From Daphnia pulex (lineage: Eukaryota; Arthropoda; Branchiopoda; Diplostraca; Daphniidae): a DNA stretch of 64,000 nucleotides. Below are positions 23,010 to 36,262 of this stretch, piece by piece (within the stretch, counting starts at the first letter, position 1; each line of letters opens with the position of its first letter). The notes beneath the pieces were generated by a model, which searched no databases, was not told the DNA's origin, and saw only the letters and a program-made list of their open reading frames with translations. The stretch spans positions 3,348,001-3,412,000 of the forward strand of contig NC_060021.1 in the NCBI RefSeq assembly GCF_021134715.1, in the 5' to 3' direction. The position numbers were made by a program, and so were the translations under genes.

Positions 23010-24314
23010 TCACTCACACTTTTGAAGGGGATCGGGTTGTGAATCACTGCACAGAAAAATGTGTATGTTGGGGAGCTCTTTTTCTGGGGCCCATTCCAGG
23101 TTCCAGAGTTTTAGAATTACAGCAAAGGTTTCCCTTTTTGCAAAGAGCTTGGATTTGAGCAAGGGCGCGAGTTCCGTAGGCGGGATGTCATTGGGACCCG
23201 CCGCTAGCAGGCCGTAAGCCATGGTCAGCATCAGGCCAGAGGACGAGCGACTGTCGTGACACGCAAAAACTGTAGACGACTCTTTGATGGAAGTAAGCAA
23301 CTCCAAGTTTAAGGCTTGAAGGCCGGTCAGTTTTTCCATCGGAAAAGCGAACGAGAAAGCAGAAAATTGTAAGACGATCTCCGCTCTGTGGTATAAAAGC
23401 TTTGAGCTGGATGCCCGTTGCAACGCCTGGTTTACGGCGTACAAAGCTGCTTGGGACTCGGTGGCACAGGCTGGAAGAATGCCGCTCTACACTTCTTTGG
23501 TACCAGCATGATTGATGGTAAGGACGCAAAAACTAAAAGCTTTGGCCCTACGGGTGTGACACGCATACAGGCGCAAGGTCTTGGCGTCGGTGGGGCATAG
23601 AGGGAGGTCCTCCTCTTTACTTACAACGTGGCAATCACAGGTCAGAGACCAAGGGGGTTCCTTATAAGATGATGAGCGAAGCGACGGTTCGAATTTTGAC
23701 TGAAGTGAGCCATAAGGGAAATGTTGAGTAGTCACCTGAACGAGGAGTCCACGAACGGTATCATGGAGTTTGAACGGAACCTCAACGTCGATAATTGCAA
23801 GATACGTAGATCAATCGGAATGATATTTGCGATAACCAGTAAAGCGTCGGTGGGGGCTGATTTGAACGACTTGGTGATGGAAATCGAAATTGACCGCTGA
23901 ATAGCTCTCAGCTTTCTGACACCGCACTTGGTGTTGAGGAATGATGCCCACACCGAGCACCCATATAAGACAATCGGGTCAACTGTAGCAGCAATAAGGA
24001 AGCGCAGACGATGTGCATCAGCCCCCCCCCAAGTTGCTCGAAGACATTTTTTAAGTGTAAAAAGGGCTTTTTTTGCTTTCAATACTTTGTGCGCGATGAG
24101 AGATATCCACTTCAATCGATAGTCAAGAATGAAGCCGAGGAATTGGGTTCCAATTGAGGGAAAAATGTTGACATCATAGATCGACAAGCCTAGGCTTAAA
24201 GTAGCAAACTCCAACGCTTTGCGAGAAAATAGCGTAAAAATTGTTTTGATGGCATTGAGAGTCAGTTTGGATTTGACGCACCAGTTAACAATGGCTTTAC
24301 AGACGAGCCGGAGG
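23010..24314 (-). mobile_element. Non-LTR retrotransposon 3' part (copy 2)
   Basis: The same RT C-terminal and RNase H-like blocks and the same frame breaks as at 7262-8566. Confidence 0.65.
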
Positions 24315-24315
24315 T

Positions 24316-25053
24316 TAGATAATAAAGAATATCAAATCCCAACTCAGCTGCCATCGCTAGATGACATCGAAAAATGTGTCGCGAAGGCAAAATTGGATAT
24401 TCAGGAAGAACTTTCTTCACTCGGTATAAACTTTATTATCGATTTCTTTTTTTCTTGATGTGCGTCTAAATTTCGTTTGGGGTTTTTATTTCAGGCATTA
24501 TTTCTGAAGAAAGCGATCAATTTTTGTTTGACGAGAGGCTGTCCGACAGGCTATTCTCAGGTAGTTTAGAATCGAAGTTGCATGTCGACGCCACAAAAGA
24601 TAACGATGAAGACATCGATGAAGACAGTAACAACATTTTTCGCACCTCGACGAAGCGAATTTCACTGAATATTCGCACTGGTCGTCACAAAAAATTTAGA
24701 ACGGACCGTATGCTTACATACCTAATAACAATGGGATCCAAGACTCGTAAAAAAGTGTGATTGTTTGGTTTGCTGAATCCGGTGTTCGTTGGCTCAGCAA
24801 CGACCGGGTGTCTAGAGTGATGCAAACTGCCAACATAGCAGAGCGACAAAAATCGCTCGTTACATTTGTCGGGAAACAATCCGTGCGTCTGGGCGATTAT
24901 TGCATATTTAAAAATAATGACAATGATTTTTGGGGAATATTCTGTCTTTGGCGTCGATTGAAGAAAATTCAACCCGAGGAAAAGTAGCTTGGGAGTGGGA
25001 CGGAAAAGATGAAAAATCGCAGTTTTATGTTTGTAGTGGCATTTTGAACGCTT
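24316..25053 (+). pseudogene. Unrecognised gene fragment (copy 2)
   Basis: Same exon-like blocks and breaks as at 8568-9305. Confidence 0.35.
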
Positions 25054-25447
25054 GGAGGGAGGTGAGTCGGAAGATTGACAGCATGTAACGATTTCTCCCA
25101 CGGATTTCATTTTTGTAAAAAATATACATTTGCAGCTGCCCTCCACTCGAAATTTTAAAGTCCTCCAAATCTTCTGATATGAGATTATTCTTTCCATCGT
25201 CGGTTGTAATTTTCATCTCTCCTTTATTTGATCTCCTCTTCATCTCTCCTTAAATAATTCAAATAAATTCAAATCTTCAGGCAACGCAAAAGTAGCCATA
25301 TTCAAATTTCGCGCGGTCATCGATAGTGAAATCTGACAACGTTTTCGACGTAAAAAAATGAGGGAGTAAGGCAAGAAAATGTGGTAAAAAGTGGGGTATT
25401 ATCTTGTAATATTTCCAGTTTTCCCAATTTTTCGAATGGAAAAGGGG

Positions 25448-26086
25448 AGAAAGGTAAGAACAGGGATAGAATGAGAAATGGACATTTATTATTTATTATT
25501 ATTTTTTTATACTTCTATAAATATTTTTATAAGACCAAGATAGCTATTTGATAGGGTTTTATTTCTAGTTTAAGATAGTATTTTTATTTTATAAAAAATG
25601 TTTTTTCTAAGTATTTGATAACTTAGTTTATTTTATGTTGTTGGGGTCCGGGTTAAATGGTACAGCCATCTGTTGCCAGGTAAATGACCAAAAAAGATCG
25701 AAAAAAAGACATCTTTACTTTTTTGATTGTATCTCCATTTATACTCAATAGAATGAAAAAATTACAGTAATTCTGAAAGAGAAATGAATTTCCTTTTCAC
25801 TAGTGCGTTTTTCAATAAATTTAATCCATCCGATGCAGAGAAAAAAGGTGTTCCGTTTTGCCCCTGGCTCTGTTCCGCTTAACCCTAAATTTTTTTTCCT
25901 TCATTTTTTCCTTTTTACATTTGATTAAATAACTATTACATAGTTTGACGAAAAAATATGAAAAAATAAACTAATGTAGAGAAATGCATGGGAATCACTC
26001 CTATACTTTTATTTTAACTTAATTCTTCTATTTAAAAAATTTGCAGTGTAAAGAAAAAAAGTTTCCCACATAGCCCCGGTCTCCCC
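25448..26086. mobile_element. Left-degraded MITE (copy 2)
   Basis: Repeat of 9700-10338. Confidence 0.5.
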
Positions 26087-27060
26087 TACTTGCCAAAATC
26101 CACAACACGCAGGCCGTTTGCATGCATCATTTTCTCGTAGTCAACCAATCGGATATTCTATAGATAACGAAAAAATGAAGCGAATGAAACAATTGCGTGG
26201 ACATCAATAAGAGGGACAACTTTTTCCAACATCACGTCCAGGAAAGGCATGTTGACTTCCTGACAAGAATCTTAAAAATAATCCTACGTCTAGCTCTCGC
26301 CCAATTATTAATAACAGTTCCCATGGTGACGGCTTTTACAGCCTTCAGATTAGCGAAGACGTGCAACAACGCAAAGAGAAGAAAAATTAGCCATGTAAAC
26401 CTATGTGGAGGAAAGAAATTTCGATATCACTTGGTTTTTTAAAAAAATCAAATAGCAGAAAAACTAATACCAATTCGAAGCATGGAATCTATGGGTTTCT
26501 ATATTCAAAGCAAAAAAATGTTTAATTCAAACAGAAAAAGGGAGAGTGAGGTATAAGATGCAGCATTATTGTCTCTCCTCCATTATTTAGATTATATAAG
26601 AGTGGTTCGCATTGGCCATTTATATGCAACTAATATTGATTGAGCATGCATGGAATCGACTTAAAGATCAGAACCCACGAAAGATGGAAAGCTATTTTCA
26701 CCTTGTGTTAGCATAATCTCAACCACAATCTTATCGCTCGTATAGCGACGGTTGTATAAGTGAAATTTGAACTATAATTTCCATGTTTAAAACCATGCAC
26801 AGCACTCACTGACTTAATACCTAATAGTTAAAGTAACGAAATCGCAAATTGGTTTATTCATTTTAATAAATCACGACTTTTTGTTCGTTTAGCAGATATT
26901 TTTTAGCTAAAAACTTCATGCTACGCCACAAAGTATGATATTAAAATTCTTATCCAAATAGGAAGATAAGGCTGAAGAAGGCTGGAAGATAAAATAGCAT
27001 TGTGGCCATTTAGCGAGACAGTTATTAAACACTAACTTTGTCAGAGCCGATTCGTCATTA

Positions 27061-27741
27061 GGGGAGAACCGGGAAATTGGGGTAGTCTGTAAGTTGGCAC
27101 CAACCGTTTTTCGTCCTCTTGCGACCGAGGGATTGCATTTTAAAAATTACCTGTTATGGTCTTTACTAATAAGCATCTTTAAAAAAATTAATGAAAGAGT
27201 CCAAGTAGTATGGGAACAACAAATAAAATAGTTTTTTGGCCCTTAAATCGTATCGCTTTTTTTTTTCTTTTGTGGAATTCCCTAGTTAACTTAAAATTTA
27301 TTAAAAATAAGTTTCTGAAAGGAAATTATTTCCTCTTTTAGAAACCATATTTATTTTTATTGACAAAATTATTGTTTTAAAACGCAATAATAACAAATTC
27401 ACCTTTTCTCGGGACAAATTGTGTTGCTGGGTTAGCGATAGGAGGGAAAATTTTTCTGAAAATTTTGGTTTATGCCGCCATCACCACTTGTTTAGCCCAT
27501 AAATATAACATGGGTCGTTCTACCCCACAAACATGAGCAAGTTGCCCTGCGAATCGTCCAATTCCCCTTCATTTTTAAAGAGCTTTTGGTTTAAAACAAA
27601 GCAATTTGCCGTAAACTAAAAATATACTTTTTAAAGCTAATTTGTTCCTCTTTTTTAAGCATAGCGGGGATAAAAAAATATTGAGATATAAAGAAGTGGG
27701 GGCTCCAAACTAAAAAACCGTCAACTAGTGCAACTCTCACC
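27061..27741. mobile_element. Degenerate MITE (copy 2)
   Basis: Repeat of 11313-11993. Confidence 0.4.
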
Positions 27742-28032
27742 TACTACCATAAAATTACCTATCGGAATCGTCGTAAAACTACATTCCAAATAGGATTGCG
27801 TAGCATCGCATCGCTATCATCGCTATCTTATTCAAACGCGCGTCAAAACGATAAAGATATGCGCTCATCAAGTGATAGCTTCCGAACAATACAAAAAAGA
27901 TGCTCCTAAATGTGGATAAATTTTCTGGTTTTTATGCAGTTCCGTTTCGGTTACCAATCACGCCAGACTGTTCTTTTTATTTAAAAATATCATTTTTGAA
28001 ATAGAATAAAATAATTTTCTGACTGGACTGAA

Positions 28033-29070
28033 ATGTCCAGAAGTGGCCAAAGTAGTTCGACGTACACGAGAAAGTTGTACTTTGATCCTAAAGCGGACGA
28101 GCCGAAGGGAGACGGCTATTGGATAACAGATGAAGAACTACGTGACAAACTTTCGAATCTGGTGGACGTGTCCGAGAACATTGACGAAGTGAGGTATTAC
28201 AGCAACCCGATTTACCCGTGGCAGGTGTCCAACAATCACCTCCATCATGCTTTCATCGTATTCCAAACGAAGAAATGGTGGTGGTCCATCGAGAAAAACA
28301 ATGAAGGCGTCACAATCCAGCGCTCCAAAAATCAGGAAAGTGTTTGTGATATGTACAGGAGGGTGAACCGTACAACCGGGATAACTTCCTCGACAAACAT
28401 CACATTGGTGAATAAATCCAGTGGATGCACGAAATTAAACGAGCTCATCAATTACCTCTGGAGGAAAGATTACTTGAATCAAGAATACGGCGTTCTTTCC
28501 TACAACTGTCAACACTTTGCTGATTTAATTTTCAAGCGGATAGCGGAGTCAAAAACTTTACAAGAGCTGGATGTTTATTTTGATTCGGCAGCTGATCAAC
28601 CGTCGGGAACAAGTGGGATGGGATTCATCACTGTCGACGAACTTCTCAGCCGTGTTCATGATTTGAGCTCTTCTGATGAGATTCTAGTTAAAATTGAAAT
28701 TTACAAGGCACCGATTAACTCGTGGCAGGTCATGGATGCATTAATGTATCACCTTTTCGTGATTTTCCAAACGAATGAGGACACATACTGGTCCATCGAG
28801 CGATGGCCGACTCGTTTCACGATGCAGCGAGCTAAAAATAAAGGCATTCTATTGACCGAGTGTGAACGAAACCCTCGGCCAGCAAACTGGTTCACTCCGG
28901 TCAAGGTTTATCAATCAGCAAATGCAAAAAGGATGCCCTTGAGTGCAGTCATGGACTTTATTTGGAAGAAGGACAAATTAAACGAGTCATATGACTCCTT
29001 AAGTAATAACAGCAAACATTTTGCCAGAAGTGTTTATAATCAGTTTCAAGACGGTTGCCAAGTTAAGTGA
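28033..29070 (+). CDS. Two-domain permuted papain-fold-like protein (LRAT/PPPDE type), copy 2
   Basis: The encoded 345-residue protein is identical to that at 12285-13322: His72 and Cys159 in half 1, His240 with Ser327 replacing cysteine in half 2. The 5' flank back to the duplication boundary is also duplicated, so any promoter would be carried along. If the duplication is real the genome has two identical genes here. Absence of even silent changes means the duplication is very recent, recently homogenised, or an assembly artefact. Confidence 0.55.
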   Translation: MSRSGQSSSTYTRKLYFDPKADEPKGDGYWITDEELRDKLSNLVDVSENIDEVRYYSNPIYPWQVSNNHLHHAFIVFQTKKWWWSIEKNNEGVTIQRSKNQESVCDMYRRVNRTTGITSSTNITLVNKSSGCTKLNELINYLWRKDYLNQEYGVLSYNCQHFADLIFKRIAESKTLQELDVYFDSAADQPSGTSGMGFITVDELLSRVHDLSSSDEILVKIEIYKAPINSWQVMDALMYHLFVIFQTNEDTYWSIERWPTRFTMQRAKNKGILLTECERNPRPANWFTPVKVYQSANAKRMPLSAVMDFIWKKDKLNESYDSLSNNSKHFARSVYNQFQDGCQVK

Positions 29071-29557
29071 AACATATACATTTGTTATTTAACCGTATAA
29101 GTGCAACCATGTATAGAGCGTATAAGAATGTTGAAAAAAATAAACTAAGTAACCCCAGCGCTCGTAATGATTCAACATTATTGGAATCCTAAATTGAATT
29201 TACAAATATTTAACAAACGATCCACGATTCTAGTAGACCGAAATCCCGGAGCGGCTTTCCAGATCTAAATCCGGAGACGCACTTAAAAATATATAAAAAA
29301 TATAGTCATGTTCGTCTCTGCACGCCCAATTTACCTGCGTTTGCAGAAAGACGAAATTCCCGCCCGTTTACGAGATATTAAGCGTTAAAGTTTTTTTTTT
29401 TGAATTTTGTCAGAAAGTGGGGGGACTTTTACATCGCTTTTCGGAAAAGCGGGGGAGCTAGAGTAAAAACTAATTTTATAGAAAGGTTTATTGCTATGTC
29501 AACCACCAAAATCCAAAAGGAATTTCCTTTCCGGATTTTATTGGGTGAGATATGACT

Positions 29558-29811
29558 AATTTTCTGAGAGGCTCATTTTTCCCTTTTCCCTCTCTGTCTG
29601 GCAGCCATTTTTTTGTACTCTCCGCCGCGCTCCTTGCGGAAGCAAGCAGAAGGTTTTATCTGTTGGCCTTCATTTTAGACCCATGAAAGCTATATCGGCC
29701 TTCATATTTAGTGGAACCAAGCTGGCTTCCGCAAGGGGCGCGGAGGAGAGTACAATAAAAATGGCTGCCAGATAGAGAGGGAAAAGGGAAAAATGAGCCT
29801 CTCAGAAAATT
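29558..29811. repeat. Long fold-back element, copy 2
   Basis: Repeat of 13810-14063, with arms of about 86 bp. Confidence 0.75.
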
Positions 29812-30132
29812 TGGGGAAATTTTTTCTGGTGATCCAACACACTACTCTTTTTACCTGGAGAGAAATCATCAATCATATCGGTAGCAGAGCTTTCTGCAAC
29901 CATACTTAAAGAGAACAAAATTCCTAATGTTCAATTCGCCCCAGTCTTCAGAAAACATCCAGCATTATTATGACCTCAGCTTGCGCTTACCCAGGGAATG
30001 CAAGACAACAACCAAGACATCATAATTCCTTCGAACACCAAAAGAAACAATCTGCTTGGAATGACAACGAACTGGGTGAAAAGATCCAAGTTCAGTTATG
30101 CTGTGACAGACTTTACTGTGAGTGAAGAAAAA

Positions 30133-33098
30133 AAAAAATTCCGTGCCATCACAAAGATCATGTAAAGGCAGTTGACCAAGATTGTATTGAGCAACGACGG
30201 ATATTGGAAGATTTCAAATTTTACAAGACAGGTCATGGTAGGTATAAAAACTCAATAGATTGTATTTGACGTGTATTATACTATTTAAATGTTACAGGAT
30301 TTCCATAAAGAGCTGAAGCCTGTTGCAGAAAAAACACGAGAAAACATTTCCAACGCAGTAGCTATAGTCAGCAGCAGCAGTGATGAGGACAATGACCGAG
30401 GCAATGACATAGTCAAAAGCGATGGAAACCAGGATGGGAACATTTCAAATAGTGATGCTGAGGTATGGAATGTTAAACAAATTTAACAAATAGTGATTGT
30501 CATATCCCATATAATCATGTATTTTCAGGACTGCTTCTCACCAGGAAACCACAGCACTGGCTCACGAAGCTCGAAGTACTTGCAGCACCAATAATTCGTT
30601 CATCATCCCCAGCACTTCAACCCTCGATAAGACCACTACTGGGAAGACTGGAAGCGAGGCAAGAAGTAAGGACTCGACTGGAAGTAAGTCAAACAAAACT
30701 ACTCCCCGAGCTGTCAAACGAACTGCTACACCAGAAAAGGCTATGGAGACCAGCAACATCATGTCGTCGAACACTGCTGCCACATCAACCTCAGCTATTC
30801 CTCCAGAAAAGAAAAAAAACTCGTAAACAGGCTAAACAACTCGCTAAACAGCCAAAGAAATCGAACACAGTTGCTGCCGATCCTTCGGCAGGGTTTTCGA
30901 CTGAGTTGGATTTTTAAACACCGATGTTTCTATGCCGTCTAGAAGCATCGGTGTAACAAACTGGAACTCAAGAAACAAAAGACGGCAGATAGCATTACAA
31001 AAAGCAGCCTGTGTTAGTAAACCACTCAAAATAACGGAATTCTACTACCCTATTTTTCAGAAAATAAGTGAATTGGCTGAGACTCATTTTGACCTTAAAG
31101 AATCTCTAAGGATGATGACACAAAATTACCAAAAACTGAAAGAAAAGGACAGCAAACGTGATGAGACCATTCTTTCCAGTGGAACTGTTCTTACAAGAAT
31201 GATCAACGAGTGCCTTCAACAAGAAAGTGCGTCGTCCAGAGGCCGGAGATATAAAGATGAAGTGTTGCTGAAGAACCGGAAAAAAATTGTGGATTTTAGG
31301 TGGTAGGAAGATGTACGAAATCATATACGCCAATTTCCGTGGCATTTTACCATGTCCAAGGACAATTCAAGTGAAACTATTGGAATACGACAACAGTGTA
31401 GCCGAAGGTATGTTTCAAATGCAAGTTTCTTTATGAATTTTATTAAAGGGAAGAGCGGGGTTGGATGAGACAGGGGTTGGATGGGACAGAGGGGTTTTAT
31501 GTAAGTTCCTCTAATGACAGGAAAATTTCCTTTTAGCCCCGTATTAATAAGTGTGTGATGCATATACTCACAATTTTTTTATATTTCCAACCATTACTTC
31601 TATGGGATAACCCCTCTGTACCATCCAACCCCGCTCTCCCCTAACTCATGTCGTGATTAATAGGAAAGGTAAATGGCGAAGGATTAAGAGATTACCTTGT
31701 TGCCGAAAACCTACCCTTTGTTGTTATTGCTATTTCTGAAGATGCAACAGCTTTAAAAGGATGTCGGAAATATTCAGCAAAACGGAACTCTGTCATCGGA
31801 AATAGCCTCCCTCTTGGTTCAACCGGCCTTCCAAATGCTGAAGACGCTGTTGTGAACAGCGCAATTGAAATCATAAAAATTATTTCCCAACTGAGGGCTA
31901 CTGTTGTTTTCATCGTAATGGCTTAACCATTGGCAGACTCCTTTCCGCCTATGAGAATATGCACTTTTGGGAGTGATAACAGGTTTACCTACAACGACGT
32001 CCGTAATCGACTTCACACCATACAATTGGAACTGAAGCAGTTTGGTATTGAAATCCTAACATATGGTGCAGACGGTGACTCGAGAGAATTGAAGATGATG
32101 CGCGAACACTTAAAGCTAGGATTGGTCCCCAAAACAAGTAATGTACTAATTTTAAAGATACCACGTATGTATATTTATGTCCATTTGTTTCTCTGTTGCG
32201 ATATTCAGCAGAGGATCTAAATGGTTTGCAGCAGAACATTACAAAGTACGATCCCTGTTCAGGATGTTGTCCATGAAGGAGTGAAATTACGCACAAGGTT
32301 CCTTAAAATCACCAAAAATGCCAAATTGATAATTCCCATTGGTTCAAACCTTGTGAGTCCCAATCACATCTCCCTTTTACTAGAAATCGTGTCTAAAGAG
32401 AAGCACGGTCTCCACAAATCTGTTATGAATCTTGAAGACAAGATGAATTACGACGCCGTCGTTCGTCTTTGCAGTTCAACAGTACAAAATTTATTGAAGA
32501 AAGCACGCCCAGGATTCGAACGCTACTTGTTTTACCTGAAAGTCATCCAGTTCATCTTATCTTCCTACACTGAAAAAGATTTGTCACCAAGGGAAAGAAT
32601 CTACCGCATCTGCTATGCGGTACTAGCCTTTCGATATTGGCGTTTTTGGCTCAAGTGTCCACTGATGACGTCTTTTATTTCCCTCAATTCATATATGTGT
32701 GCAGAAATTCTTGCACAATCTCTGATTCCAATCGTAGTAAAACTTAAGGCTGAAAATAAGCCAGAGTTACTTACCACATGGCTCATGAACAGTCAGAATT
32801 GTGAAATGTATTTCAAGGCTCTGAGATCGTATACACGTGTCGGATCTACGATGACAAATTTCATTTTGGAAGTTATAGATGAACGAGGTACAGAGGTGCC
32901 TTACTTTATCGAACAATCATTTGAAAATAATTATATTGTACTAACAAATTGTATGCTTCTATCTTAAATGTAGGTTGACTGCAATATTCGAGCCACTGCT
33001 GAGGGTCACCAAGCAGGCGTAATATATCCAAGATATCAAAATATGTTACAAAGAAGTGGAGGATTAACTAATGCTTTAACAAGCGATCTCCCACTCAA
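30133..33098 (+). pseudogene. Transposase-like gene, decayed (copy 2)
   Basis: Same blocks, the same A-run frameshift, the same in-frame TAA (about 31922) and the same MITE-bearing intron (31444-31643) as copy 1, so the gene was already dead before the duplication. Confidence 0.5.
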
Positions 33099-33566
33099 CC
33101 GGACCGAAATACCCTCTTTCTGGTGGAGGTACTAACGAATCAGATAATATCGAGTAAGAGGGCCAACTCCATATTCACCTAACAGAAAAACAGTAGTCGA
33201 CACAGTTGAATGTAACGAAACACTTGATGTAGGGAATTGGGCAATTTTTCGCTCTACCCCTGGGAGTGCAGTTCGTGGAGTTAGTTTAACTGAGACTGAG
33301 CAGCATCTATTGGGATAATAATATAACGCTACCTATTAGGTAGAGTTATTGGATTTTCCGAATTGGATTTATCAAAGAAGTCCAGCTCTGAGATTTTGCA
33401 GGAAGAGTTTTGGAGAAAGAGTAATAAAGTCCAGACATTCCAGACAAAATTGGGGTTTTATGCCATTGGTACCGGCTTAATAGAGAAAAAAAGTACCGGG
33501 GCAATTACCAAGCTTGTGGTCAATTCGCACGGTTTTCATGATTGTAATACATATGTGTGCACTGTA

Positions 33567-34367
33567 GGGGAGACCGGGGCTATGTGGGACAATTTTTTTC
33601 TTTACGCTGCCAATTTTTTAAATAGAAGAATTAAGTTAAAATAAAAGTATAGGAGTGATTCCCATGCATTTCTCTACATTAGACTATTTTTTCATATTTT
33701 TTCGTTAAACTATGTAATAGTTATTTAATTAAATGTAAAGAGGAAAAAATGAAGGAAAAAAAATTATTAGGGTTAAACGGAACAGAGCAAGGGGCAAAAC
33801 AGAAAACCATTTTTCTATGCAACGAACGGATGAAATTTATTGAAAGACGCACTAGTGAAAAGGAAATTAATTTCTCTTTCAGAATTACTGTAATTTTTTT
33901 CAATCTATTGAGTATAAGTTGAGATACAATCAAAAATGTAAAGATGTCTTTTTTTCGATCTTTTTTGGTCGTTTACCTGGCAACAGATGGCTGTACCATT
34001 TAACCCGGACCCAAACAACATCAAATAAACTAAATTATCAAATACAGATTTTTTATAATATAAAAAAAAATATATCTTAAACTAGAAAGAAAACCCTATC
34101 AAATAGCTATCTGGGTTTTATAAAAAATATTTATAGAAGTATAAAAGAATTAAAAACTAAACGTCCAAATTTTTTTTTCCGATTCCATTTTTTTGTTTTT
34201 CCCAAAAAACTCGCAAAATTAATCAGAAATTCAGGAAAAAAGTTAATGGAATAAATAAAACATCATTTAAAATACGCTGTATTTATTTCAGAATTTATAA
34301 ACAAATTGTACCTATCAAAACTGCCCTGTACATTTTAGCCCCGTGTCCCACATAGCCCCGGTTTCCC
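33567..34367. mobile_element. MITE, GGGGAGACCGGGG family (copy 2)
   Basis: Repeat of 17819-18619. Confidence 0.65.
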
Positions 34368-34590
34368 TACCTTCACCGGCATTTAACGGATTGCAATCAT
34401 TCTGTGTTTGGCAAAGACACAGCCCATAAAATTGATCTTTTTTTAAAAAATTGTAAGTCTATTTCCTCATAATACACTTAGAATTAGAACCATAATATGT
34501 TTTTTTTTATTTCTTTTCTGCCAATCTACTAAAATAAATTAATAGTGGACCTATCTTCATATTTTTCTATCCTAAAAATAAAGTTATTTT

Positions 34591-34800
34591 TAAGCCAAAG
34601 ATCTTTGAATCTAAGCCAAAAGTACTGAATCTAAGCCTACATCTTTGAATCTAAGCCTAAATCTTTGAATCTAAGCCTAAATCTTTGAATCTAAGCCAAA
34701 ATCCTTGAATTTAAGCCTAAATCTTTGAATCTAGGCCAAAATCCTTGAATCTAAGCCAAAATCTTTGAATCTTAAGCCAAAACAGTTGAATTTAAGCCAA
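34591..34800. repeat. About 20-bp satellite array, complete
   Basis: The same array as at 18843-18988, but it continues past CTAGGC with at least three more units before ending near 34800. This is the original right flank of the duplicated unit. Confidence 0.8.
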
Positions 34801-35749
34801 GATTTGGCTTCTCGTACACCCTTTCGAGGAGTTGCCAACTTCTCGCCCGTTATTGCAAAAGATAAAGGGAAAAAAATGACTTTGTTTTTGGTTGGATGCG
34901 AATTTATGACGGTTTTGCATATTTTTTTAGTTTTATGCAATCAAACCATGTAATAAATCACGCCATCAACAGACTAAAAATGGCATTGGCGTCGTCCAGT
35001 TTAAATATAGTGTAATGCACAGTCGTGCGCTGCCTAAAGGAGTATGTATCGCTTACTGTATGTGTATTCAGTAAGCCTGTCCCTTCGTTCTCACTCTTAA
35101 TAACCGTGTTCAGTTTTGGGCTCCCTTTTGTGCCAATTCTCAACTCTTCTCAACAAGCGATCATCACTCAACCGCACCGAAATACCGCCTTTTTTCGGAG
35201 GTCGTTTTGGGATCGTAATCCGGAAAAGGACTCTAAAAATTCGGCTTTGGTCTATTTTGCTCAGAATCGCAGGGCGATTCTAACGGAATAAAGTCTGGAT
35301 TTTTATCTTTTTTCGTTCACGAGATAATCACGGTTGAAAATCGTGAAATATCATGAAAACCTAAATCTCCCCTCCGTCTACATCGCTTTTAACCGTATAT
35401 TCGGCCTTAAATAAAAAAACTAATTCATAGAAAATGTAACCCGTTCATCCCTCTTTCCGAATCAAAGAGGATTTTTCGAAATATTTTAAGATGTCTGAGA
35501 TATCACGATTTTCGTGATACCCCCATTTCGACACATTTTTCAGGCATTTTATTCGGCGTTGCCGATTGCCGTATATGTGCTTTTCGCCCCCTTTTCTGTC
35601 CACTCATTCGCTTTTTCCCTGTTTTCTATGTATCAAGGCCTTGTATATCAATACAGATGTGACTTGATACATAAGAAACAATGGAAAAGGCGAAGGAGTG
35701 GGGGTGAAGTCACATATACGGCAATTTTACCGGAGAAATTGAAGGAAAA
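34801..35749. other. Retroelement-like 5' region, no clear gene
   Basis: It contains the dispersed segment at 35155-35201 (similar to 17329-17386), an AATAAA at 35287, and sequence leading to the gag relic. It may be LTR or leader of that element, but I see no second copy to prove it. Confidence 0.25.
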
Positions 35750-36262
35750 ATGGCAATCGAAGAATGGTTTAAACTAGTCAAGCGTATGGCAACACACGCA
35801 GCATGGACAGACGAACAAAAGCTACGTTTATTTCAAGAACGAATGAGCAAATCTGCCGCAAACTTTAACGAATCTCTACCAGCAGCCTAAAAAGTTAATT
35901 ACGCAGTATGGAAACAGGAACTACTAGACGGCCTAACAGATAATAGAACAAAAGCAAGGAAGAAGGAACAACTAAAAACCCTCAAGCAAAAAGAAACAGA
36001 ACGAGTCAGAGATTTTAAAATCAGAATCGACGACACCTACAGAATTGCATACGACGTAGGCGCAGCAACAAGTCGTCATGCAGACGTAGTAGCACTGCGT
36101 AATGAAACAATGAAAGACGTATTGCTTAATGGACTAAAACCGCAAATAGCAGATCTAGTCTGGAATAGGCCCCATTTAAACGAAAAAACCTATCCAGAAA
36201 CTGAAGAATCGGCCGAAGAATGTGAAAAAATTGTAGAAATGAAAAAAAATAGCGGAAAATAA
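35750..36262 (+). pseudogene. Retrotransposon gag-like relic
   Basis: From the ATG at 35750 one frame runs to TAA at 36260, interrupted by a single TAA at about 35888. It encodes a Lys/Glu-rich protein with RVRDFKIRIDDTYRIAYDVG, then LLNGLKPQIADLVWNR. That pattern (helical segment, then a leucine-rich stretch with Gly-Leu-Lys-Pro and a Trp) is typical of gag capsid segments of LTR retrotransposons. Length without the stop would be about 170 residues, short of a full gag. No zinc knuckle, protease or RT is recognisable downstream. Family (Gypsy, BEL or Copia) is not determined. Confidence 0.5.

Larger units (their letters stand above)
18989..34736 (+). repeat. Tandem segmental duplication, copy 2
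   Basis: This is the second copy of the 3239-18988 unit. Every element in copy 1 recurs here at +15,748, including the gene-poor stretches (about 26087-27060, 27742-28032, 29071-29557, 33099-33566, 34368-34590), in which I see no additional gene. At its right end the sequence passes from the shared satellite into further satellite units at 34737 that copy 1 lacks. Copy 2 therefore carries the original right flank and copy 1 the original left flank. Confidence 0.92.

Noticed and set aside
18843..34800. CRISPR-like array from the 20-bp repeats
   Set aside because: Units are contiguous with no spacers, and the sequence is eukaryotic; it is a satellite.
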